Position numbers and translations under genes: made by a program
Origin: UBA1546 sp049302185
GTDB lineage: Bacteria > Nitrospirota > Thermodesulfovibrionia > Thermodesulfovibrionales > UBA1546
Direction: 5' to 3'
Assembly: GCA_049302185.1 (NCBI GenBank)
Contig: JBAQLV010000030.1
Location: forward strand, 1 to 64,000
DNA: 64,000 nt
The notes under the pieces: model-generated
What the model was told of the DNA's origin: nothing
Seen by the model: only the letters and a program-made list of their open reading frames with translations
The model's database searches: none
Shown: piece after piece, positions 58,839-64,000 of the stretch
Position numbering within the stretch: the first letter of the stretch is position 1
Layout: every line of letters starts with the position of its first letter

Positions 58839-58844
58839 TATAAT
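58839..58844 (+). promoter_or_regulatory. -10 box of bioF, leaderless type
   Basis: TATAAT ends seven bases before the ATG at 58852. The expected first transcribed base is at or one base before the ATG. The -35 is weak. Confidence 0.45.
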
Positions 58845-58851
58845 AGCAGAA

Positions 58852-60003
58852 ATGTTCTCTGAATCACTCATCCGCCTTAAAGAAAAAAACCTCCTGCGTG
58901 AGATTAAAAACCGCAATTCTCCGCAAGGCACAAGGATAGTGATAGACGGAAAGGAGTACATAAATTTTTCGTCAAACAACTATCTCGGACTCGCAAACCA
59001 TCCTCATGTGATTGAATCAGCGCAGAAAGCTATTGCGATGTTCGGTTTCGGCTCAGGCGCATCAAGGCTTCTCTGCGGCGGAAGTATTCTTCATAGTGAA
59101 CTTGAAAAAAGGACAGCAAAATTCAAGGGAACAGAATCAGCCCTTATCTTTAATTCAGGCTATTCTGCAAACACAGGGATAATCCCTGCAATTGCTGATG
59201 AAGGAGACGTGATATTCAGCGATGAACTCAACCATGCAAGCATAGTTGACGGATGCAGGCTGAGCAAGGCAAAGAAAATAATTTACAGGCACAAAGATAT
59301 AGGGCACCTTTCAGAATTAATAGAGAAAGAAACGGCAAAGAGGAAAATAATCATCACCGATTCTGTATTCAGCATGGACGGCGACATCGCTCCGTTAAAA
59401 GATATTTATGGGCTTTGTAGTTCTTTTTACTCCAGACTCCTAACTCCTAACTCTATACTCTTATACATAGACGATGCTCACGGCACGGGCGTTCTTGGAA
59501 ACGGAAAAGGCGCACTTGCGCATTTTGGCATAAAGCCGGAGCCGTGGATTATACAGATGGGAACCTTCTCAAAGGCGCTGGGTTCATTCGGAGCATTCGC
59601 TGCCGGAAGCAAAGACGCTATAGAGTGGATACTGAACACTGCAAGAAGTTTTATATTTTCCACAGCCCTGCCTTCATGCGCTGCCGCTGCCTCACTTACC
59701 GCATTAGAGGTTATAGAAAAAGAACCAAAACTCCTTGACAGATTATGGTCAAACAGAGAACAGGCTGTTCACGAAATTATAAAACTTGGTTACGATATTA
59801 TGGGCAGCGAAACTCCGATTATCCCTGTCAGGACAGGAACAGTTGAAGAGGCGCTGCATATATCACGGCATCTCTGGGAAAACGGCATCTTTGCCCCTGC
59901 AATAAGACCGCCGTCTGTAAAAGAACCGCGAATAAGAATAACAGTGACATCTGCTCATACAACTGAAGATATTGAAAGGCTGATAAAAGCATTATCGTTG
60001 TGA
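58852..60003 (+). CDS. bioF: 8-amino-7-oxononanoate synthase (BioF/KBL family)
   Basis: PLP enzyme that condenses pimeloyl-ACP/CoA with alanine in biotin synthesis, 383 residues. Motifs are NFSSNNYLGLANHPHV near 38, FGSGASRLLCGGS near 65, the cofactor region DDAHGTGVLG near 206 and the PLP lysine in TFSKALGSFGAF. A related family member, 2-amino-3-ketobutyrate CoA ligase, cannot be fully excluded. A small repeat-like insertion SRLLTPNSILL (59424-59462) sits before the DDAHG motif. The start has no ribosome-binding site but has a TATAAT box directly upstream. No other bio gene is nearby. Confidence 0.9.
   Translation: MFSESLIRLKEKNLLREIKNRNSPQGTRIVIDGKEYINFSSNNYLGLANHPHVIESAQKAIAMFGFGSGASRLLCGGSILHSELEKRTAKFKGTESALIFNSGYSANTGIIPAIADEGDVIFSDELNHASIVDGCRLSKAKKIIYRHKDIGHLSELIEKETAKRKIIITDSVFSMDGDIAPLKDIYGLCSSFYSRLLTPNSILLYIDDAHGTGVLGNGKGALAHFGIKPEPWIIQMGTFSKALGSFGAFAAGSKDAIEWILNTARSFIFSTALPSCAAAASLTALEVIEKEPKLLDRLWSNREQAVHEIIKLGYDIMGSETPIIPVRTGTVEEALHISRHLWENGIFAPAIRPPSVKEPRIRITVTSAHTTEDIERLIKALSL
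59424..59462. repeat. ACTCCTAACTC tandem units inside bioF
   Basis: CTCCAGACTCCTAACTCCTA and ACTCTATACTC is a degraded right arm of the GAGTTA family, translated in frame as SRLLTPNSIL. Confidence 0.6.
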
Positions 60004-60015
60004 TATGCTTATAAT

Positions 60016-61011
60016 ATGCCTGAACTCAGATTAAACCTTATAACAAGAGAGTGGGTAATAATCGCAACCGAGCGGGCAAAACGGCCTGATGAATTCCGCC
60101 AGAAAAGAGACAAAAAATATCTGCCCGAACATGACAAAAACTGCCCTTTCTGCCCCGGGAATGAAGACAAAACCCCCGGAGAAATAATGAAGGTGTCCTC
60201 TGACGGAAGCTGGAAGATAAGGGTAACGCCTAATAAATTTTCAGCGCTGAGCTTTGAAGGAGAACGAAAGCGGATAAATGAAGGATTGAAACATCTTGTC
60301 ACCGGTGTCGGAAAGCACGAAGTAATAATAGAGTCAGCCCTCCACAACACGCCAACAGCTCTTATGCCTGCAGAGGATATAGCTGACATTCTAAAGATAT
60401 ACAAAAACCGTTTTCTTGACATCTATAACGATCCCAGAATAGAGCATGTAATAATCTTCAAAAACAACGGAGAGAAGGCAGGCACATCCATTGAGCATCC
60501 TCACTCACAGATTGTAGGCACACCTGTAACGCCGATGCAGGTAAGGGACAGAATAGATGAGACAACAAGATATTTTGACAATATAGGAGAGTGCCTGATG
60601 TGCGCAACTGTGAAGTCAGAGCTTGCAGAAGGCAGGCGGATAATATTGGATACAAACCATTTTGTGACATTCATTCCATATGCAGCGCTGTCTCCGTTTC
60701 ACACATGGATATTCCCCAAAAAGCATAATGCATCTTTCGGAGACATAAGCGATGAGGAAATAGCTGACCTCGCATACAATCTAAAAACAGCGCTCTCTAA
60801 GATTTATCACGGATTGGATAACCCGGACTACAACTATGTCATACGCTCTGAAAGTCCGAAGGAAAGCGGCTCTGAATACTTCCACTGGTATCTGAGCATT
60901 GTGCCGAGAGTGATTCAGGCAGCAGGGTTTGAACTCGGCTCAGGCATGTATATCAATACAGCCATGCCTGAAGAGAGTGCGGAGTTCCTGAGAAAAGTTA
61001 AAACTGATTAG
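60016..61011 (+). CDS. galT: Galactose-1-phosphate uridylyltransferase-like (GalT), second copy
   Basis: HIT-superfamily nucleotidyl transferase of 331 residues. Active site EHPHSQIVGTPVTP near 164, zinc-site cysteines in NCPFCPGNEDKTP near 43 and CLMCATV near 192, and C-terminal FHWYLSIVPR near 295. It starts 13 bases after bioF, so it may be co-transcribed with it. It is clearly a paralogue of the gene at 38472-39482 and differs enough that the two may use different sugars. Confidence 0.88.
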   Translation: MPELRLNLITREWVIIATERAKRPDEFRQKRDKKYLPEHDKNCPFCPGNEDKTPGEIMKVSSDGSWKIRVTPNKFSALSFEGERKRINEGLKHLVTGVGKHEVIIESALHNTPTALMPAEDIADILKIYKNRFLDIYNDPRIEHVIIFKNNGEKAGTSIEHPHSQIVGTPVTPMQVRDRIDETTRYFDNIGECLMCATVKSELAEGRRIILDTNHFVTFIPYAALSPFHTWIFPKKHNASFGDISDEEIADLAYNLKTALSKIYHGLDNPDYNYVIRSESPKESGSEYFHWYLSIVPRVIQAAGFELGSGMYINTAMPEESAEFLRKVKTD

Positions 61012-61023
61012 TAATTTAAAGAC

Positions 61024-61120
61024 AAGATTGCTTCGCTTTGCTCGCAATGACAATTAAGGTTGGGAATTCTGTCATTGCGAGGAGTCCCGAAAATCTTCGG
61101 GACGACGTGGCAATCTTTAA
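61024..61120. repeat. GTCATTGCGAG...GTGGCAATC double element between galT and cooC
   Basis: AGATTGCTTCGCTTTGCTCG and CAATGAC, then GTCATTGCGAGGAGTCCCGA with GGGACGACGTGGCAATC. Two inverted units are arranged head to head. It is the same family as 34112-34146. Confidence 0.8.
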
Positions 61121-61126
61121 TAAGCA

Positions 61127-61894
61127 CTATTTAATCTCAAACCTGTCAAGAATACTGTAAACAGTTTTTATGGCAGGTGAATCCTCCGGCAGTTCCACGA
61201 TTGCTTTACCCTGAAGGTCGTATTGAAAAACATTCTTATCCTGAGGAACAACACCTGCAACTTCAAGCCCGAGAGACTCGGCAAGTTTTTTGAGATCATC
61301 GCCCTCATCGCCTGTTACCCGGTTGATTATCAGCATATGCTTATCAACATCAAGGTCAAGCTCTTTTACAAGGTCTGCAATTCTCTTTGCTGTTTTGATG
61401 CCCCTTACAGTAGGGTCGCTGATTATCAGCAGGAGATCAACCTTATGGGTCGTCCTCCTGCTAAGATGCTCCATCCCTGCCTCGTTGTCTATCACAACAT
61501 AAGTGTATGTCTCTGAGAGCTTGTCAGTGTATTTTCTGATTATGTTATTCGCAGCGCAGTAACAGCCGGGACCCTCAGGCCTTCCCATTACCATCAAATC
61601 AAAACCCTTTGCCTCTATGACTGACTGCTGAACCTGATAGTCAAAGAGCTGTTCCATTGACATGCCGCCGGGCCTTTCTGTTCCGCCTCTTATTGTCTGG
61701 AGCGATTCCTCTCTCAGATGCCCGATAGTTGCATGGACATCAACACCCAATGCCTCATTCAGGCAGGAATTGCTGTCAGCATCAACTGCAAGCACAGCCT
61801 TTTTCTTTTTTTCAACGAGATATTTGACAGTCAGGGCAGATATGCTCGTCTTCCCTGTCCCGCCTTTTCCTGCAAGCGCAATCACAAACGCCAT
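61127..61894 (-). CDS. cooC: CooC-type nickel-insertion ATPase, second copy
   Basis: MinD-like ATPase of 255 residues. Deviant Walker A IALAGKGGTGKTSIS at the start, VDADSNSCLNEALG near 40, the CxC motif GPGCYCAANN near 108 and VIDNEAGMEHLSRRT near 134. The CxC and the NEAGMEH motif fit the CooC/AcsF branch. It is more divergent from the first copy than recent duplicates would be. Neighbours are a REP repeat and a toxin-antitoxin pair, with no CO dehydrogenase in the window. It may serve CODH/ACS elsewhere. Confidence 0.88.
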   Translation of the reverse strand: MAFVIALAGKGGTGKTSISALTVKYLVEKKKKAVLAVDADSNSCLNEALGVDVHATIGHLREESLQTIRGGTERPGGMSMEQLFDYQVQQSVIEAKGFDLMVMGRPEGPGCYCAANNIIRKYTDKLSETYTYVVIDNEAGMEHLSRRTTHKVDLLLIISDPTVRGIKTAKRIADLVKELDLDVDKHMLIINRVTGDEGDDLKKLAESLGLEVAGVVPQDKNVFQYDLQGKAIVELPEDSPAIKTVYSILDRFEIK

Positions 61895-61967
61895 TCAAAA
61901 ACCTCCGTAACGCCCTTTAATACATACTGTAACACATCTGACACTCTCACAAAAACTGACGATACGC

Positions 61968-61997
61968 TTGACCTCATGCATTGCATTGCATTACAAT
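61968..61997 (+). promoter_or_regulatory. Promoter of the VapBC-like operon with a TGCAT triplet operator
   Basis: TTGACC (61968-61973), an 18-base spacer and TACAAT (61992-61997). The spacer contains three exact tandem TGCAT units (61977-61991), a plausible operator for the ribbon-helix-helix antitoxin. Confidence 0.6.
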
Positions 61998-62027
61998 ATA
62001 TTACATTTTCTAAATAGAGGAGGATAT

Positions 62028-62285
62028 ATGCAATCTCAATTAACAGTCAGGCTCCCGGACAATCTTGAGCGCGAAATATCCAACTATGCAAAGAGGCTTC
62101 ATCTGAAACGCTCGGATATTGTCAGAATAGCGCTGGAGAGATTTCTCAAAGAAACACAGATAAGAGAAGAGCAAAGCCCGTATGAGCGCGTCAGCAATCT
62201 TATAGGAGCTGTTGAAAGCGGCGTCTCAGACCTCGGGCAAGCCCACAGGAAACATCTCCTAAAAAAGCTGAAAAAACATGCATAA
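62028..62285 (+). CDS. Ribbon-helix-helix antitoxin (VapB/CopG type)
   Basis: Protein of 85 residues. The N-terminal ribbon-helix-helix is QLTVRLPDNLEREISNYAKRLHLKRSDIVRIALERFL (cited in parts), the rest is a charged tail expected to bind the toxin. AGAGGAGG precedes the ATG at 62028. The stop overlaps the toxin start by eight bases. It likely represses its own promoter through the TGCAT triplet. Confidence 0.88.
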   Translation: MQSQLTVRLPDNLEREISNYAKRLHLKRSDIVRIALERFLKETQIREEQSPYERVSNLIGAVESGVSDLGQAHRKHLLKKLKKHA

Positions 62286-62691
62286 GATCCTTCTGGACAC
62301 TGGCGCCTTTGTCGCACTGCTTGATAAAAGTGAAGGAAAGCATTTGCAGTGTGCCGAATTTCTTAAGACCTTCAGCGGAGAAATATATGCCACAGAGCCT
62401 GTTCTAACCGAAACCCTTTATCTGCTCGGACCGTCAATAAGGGCTGAAAAGGCATGTGTTGATTTTATCCTTCAAGGCGGAGTTACGTTAGTGCCGCAAT
62501 CGCACGAAAGCCTCTCAAGGGCAATTGTATTAATGGAAAAATATAAAGACATTCCCATGGATTTTGCCGATGCTACGCTTGTGGTTCTGGCTGAAGAGGC
62601 TGATATTGATGAAGTTTTCACGCTTGATATGAGGGGCTTTCAGACATATAAGATTCATGGAAGAAAATCATTTAAGATTTGGCCAAGATAG
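62278..62691 (+). CDS. PIN-domain toxin (VapC type)
   Basis: Putative ribonuclease of 137 residues with the PIN fold. The acidic metal-binding residues are in LLDTGAFVALLDKSE near 5, the middle Glu in TEPVLTETLYLL near 42, the conserved Asp in MDFADATLVVLAEE near 99 and FTLDMRGFQTY near 118. Together with the RHH gene it forms a type II toxin-antitoxin module; the target RNA is unknown. Confidence 0.87.
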   Translation: MHKILLDTGAFVALLDKSEGKHLQCAEFLKTFSGEIYATEPVLTETLYLLGPSIRAEKACVDFILQGGVTLVPQSHESLSRAIVLMEKYKDIPMDFADATLVVLAEEADIDEVFTLDMRGFQTYKIHGRKSFKIWPR

Positions 62692-62783
62692 TTATTTATC
62701 CATGAGTTTTTTAGTTTTTACGTTCACTTGACTATCTCCCTCTCCCTCACTATAATTCATCATATTGTTGAATCAATATAAAA

Positions 62784-62789
62784 TATAAT
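62784..62789 (+). promoter_or_regulatory. -10 box upstream of the HEPN gene
   Basis: TATAAT lies 18 bases before the ATG at 62808, giving a short leader of about 12 bases. No ribosome-binding site is visible. Confidence 0.35.
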
Positions 62790-62807
62790 GTTAGATGAAC
62801 ATTGACC

Positions 62808-63710
62808 ATGAGCAGCTATTTCAAATTTACTGCTGTATTTCAAACGGCCCTGATCAAAACAGCCCCTGCTAAGGTTGTTTACGATCCCGTCAAAATCGAA
62901 TTCTTTAATGGGCCACGTCTCCTTGATGTCCCCGTGCAGATGAACAGGGTAATAGTCCAAGGGCAAGGTGCACCTATTGCACAAGGCGCAAAGCTCTCGC
63001 TAACCAACGGGCCATTTATCTCAATTACCGTTCGCACAGGTGAAAGTTATCCATCCAAGGCAAAACAGTTTTGCGAAGATCATATAGACTCAACAATCGC
63101 GAATTTATCTGTCCTCTACGACCCTGGCCTATTCGAACATCAAGTCTATCGTGGTTGGCTGCTTGAGGAGAAGAAAGCAATAATGGAAGCGTGGATTCAA
63201 GTCAAGAACCCCGTTTCGATAAATATTGATTTAGGGGAAGCTTTGTCGGGGATGTCGGCCACACTCGTGAAAGACCCAGATTTGCATGGGCGCTATCTGC
63301 TTATGGCGCGCTTTCTCTCAAAGTCACTACTTGTTCCACCGAGCGAGGAGAAGTTTCTTTATCTATGGACGATGCTTGAGATCTTCCCGATGAGGGACAC
63401 CACCAATATTAAACCGATTAGCACTTATTTAGGCGATATTACTGGAAAAAACCCTGAGATGATCAAGGAACGATTAGGTATTGGGAAGCTATTTGGGGCT
63501 AGATCTAATCTAGTACACAACGGGCGGTTAGACATCCCAATAAAGGATTTCGGCGAGACTCTATCCCGCTTGGAAAAAATATGCCTTGAGGTTCTCAGAT
63601 CAATGTGTGGACTCCCATATTCCGGCACTCTGGACAAATTCTTGGCGCCCCAAACATCTAACCTTGCGTTCAACCCCGACGTGCCGGAAAGCGGCATGCC
63701 GGTTAGATAG
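62808..63710 (+). CDS. HEPN-like protein of probable foreign origin
   Basis: Protein of 300 residues without an assigned function. The C-terminal third has a helical region with FLYLWTMLEIFPM near 187 and GARSNLVHNGRL near 233. The latter contains R-x4-H (RSNLVH), the active-site pattern of HEPN RNases such as the ApeA-associated HEPN proteins. The N-terminal part is beta-rich and unfamiliar. The wording of its codons (more C-ending and CGN codons) differs from neighbours, which suggests recent transfer. It lies just after the VapBC pair and before comEC. Many HEPN proteins act in abortive infection; here that is inference. Confidence 0.6.
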   Translation: MSSYFKFTAVFQTALIKTAPAKVVYDPVKIEFFNGPRLLDVPVQMNRVIVQGQGAPIAQGAKLSLTNGPFISITVRTGESYPSKAKQFCEDHIDSTIANLSVLYDPGLFEHQVYRGWLLEEKKAIMEAWIQVKNPVSINIDLGEALSGMSATLVKDPDLHGRYLLMARFLSKSLLVPPSEEKFLYLWTMLEIFPMRDTTNIKPISTYLGDITGKNPEMIKERLGIGKLFGARSNLVHNGRLDIPIKDFGETLSRLEKICLEVLRSMCGLPYSGTLDKFLAPQTSNLAFNPDVPESGMPVR

Positions 63711-63747
63711 CATGTTAGGCAAGCGTGAACAATAAACACAGCTCTCA

Positions 63748-64000
63748 TCACCACACCCTGAAAAGCCTTTGTATGTTTTTTATCTCTCCAGTAAAGGTTT
63801 TTGTCTTTGAAAATCTATAGCCCCTGTATGTCTTAACCTCAAGCCTGCCGTCCTTTTCTGTTATTTTTACAGCGCCGTTCATGTCAGTGCGGTATATCTT
63901 TGCAGCACCAAGCATACCAAGCGTCTCCTGATGCGGATGCCCGAAGGCGTTATCCCTTCCTGCGCTTATCACTGCAATCTCAGGAGATGCAACATCATAG
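63748..64000 (-). CDS. comEC: 3' end of ComEC/Rec2 DNA-uptake protein, cut by the window edge
   Basis: The last 83 codons of a longer gene that enters from the right edge. Residues YDVASPEIAVISAGRDNAFG HPHQETL (with the HPH of the lactamase-like domain) and the following YRTDMNGAVKI are the typical C-terminus of the ComEC metallo-beta-lactamase-like domain. The final part (KTKTFTGEIKNIQRLFRVW) is a basic tail. The gene would encode the inner membrane DNA channel for transformation. Confidence 0.8.
   Translation of the reverse strand, partial: YDVASPEIAVISAGRDNAFGHPHQETLGMLGAAKIYRTDMNGAVKITEKDGRLEVKTYRGYRFSKTKTFTGEIKNIQRLFRVW

Noticed and set aside
63711..63747. An integron attC site after the HEPN gene
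   Set aside because: Only a GTTAGGC heptamer in core orientation is visible; the inverse core (RYYYAAC) and the attC palindrome are missing.
1..64000. tRNA, rRNA or known riboswitches
   Set aside because: Scanning intergenic regions by eye showed no cloverleaf with a T-loop consensus and no rRNA; a covariance search would be needed for a firm negative.

Overview
The window is a gene-dense bacterial chromosome segment with about 65 protein genes on both strands. No rRNA, tRNA or CRISPR array was seen. The owner is a Gram-negative anaerobe: it has LptF/LptG, LolA, TonB, a diaminopimelate decarboxylase, undecaprenyl-phosphate enzymes, an oxygen-sensitive acyl-CoA dehydratase activase, two CooC-type nickel-insertion ATPases and LarC. 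The gene set and the many small palindromic repeats recall uncultured Nitrospirota (Thermodesulfovibrionia-like) or deltaproteobacterial genomes. That placement is inference only.

Layout. 1-1.2 kb: the start of an unknown gene and a type IV pilin with a textbook sigma-54 promoter. 1.2-8 kb: a giant acyl-CoA dehydratase activase with repeat insertions, a tiny bS22/mS38-like ribosomal protein, a DUF1460 amidase-like protein and trpS. 8-14.5 kb: an envelope glycosylation operon (PAP2-ArnT fusion, GT2, flippase-like), MOSC and MogA, ccdA, tsaC. 14.6-18.8 kb: hisD, a GAF/HD-GYP regulator, truA, dksA. 18.8-24 kb: rpsB-tsf-pyrH-frr-small protein-dksA, then lptF-lptG. 24-26.5 kb: folE, folD and an AbrB/RelE toxin-antitoxin pair. 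27-40.3 kb: a long leftward series (coaX, galT, usp, JAMM protease, geranylgeranyl-reductase-like, tonB-like, rsmA, archease, rtcB, RNase J, cytochrome c', uppP, ftsK, lolA). 40.4-52.8 kb: larC, argF, argD, an HD-GYP protein, cooC, 5-FCL, lysA, a broken HD-GYP gene, birA, nth, an MBL-fold hydrolase and an rRNA methylase. 52.8-58.7 kb: the F-ATPase operon b'-b-delta-alpha-gamma-beta-epsilon, without a and c. 58.8-64 kb: bioF, a second galT, a second cooC, a VapBC-like pair, a foreign-looking HEPN protein and the 3' end of comEC.

The most unusual signal is a set of small inverted repeat elements. Several unrelated sequence families share one architecture: tandem 7-8 bp units, a short gap, then tandem reverse-complement units. 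They lie between genes and also inside open reading frames, where they are translated without breaking the frame. At least nine proteins carry them, including the essential-type genes rsmA, birA, lolA and atpF. One C/G-rich element occurs five times, always inside a gene and always read in the same frame. In lolA and atpF the repeats make up much of the N-terminal export or membrane segment. A second pattern is a set of genes whose only good -10 box lies 5-12 bases before the start codon with no ribosome-binding site, which suggests leaderless mRNAs.
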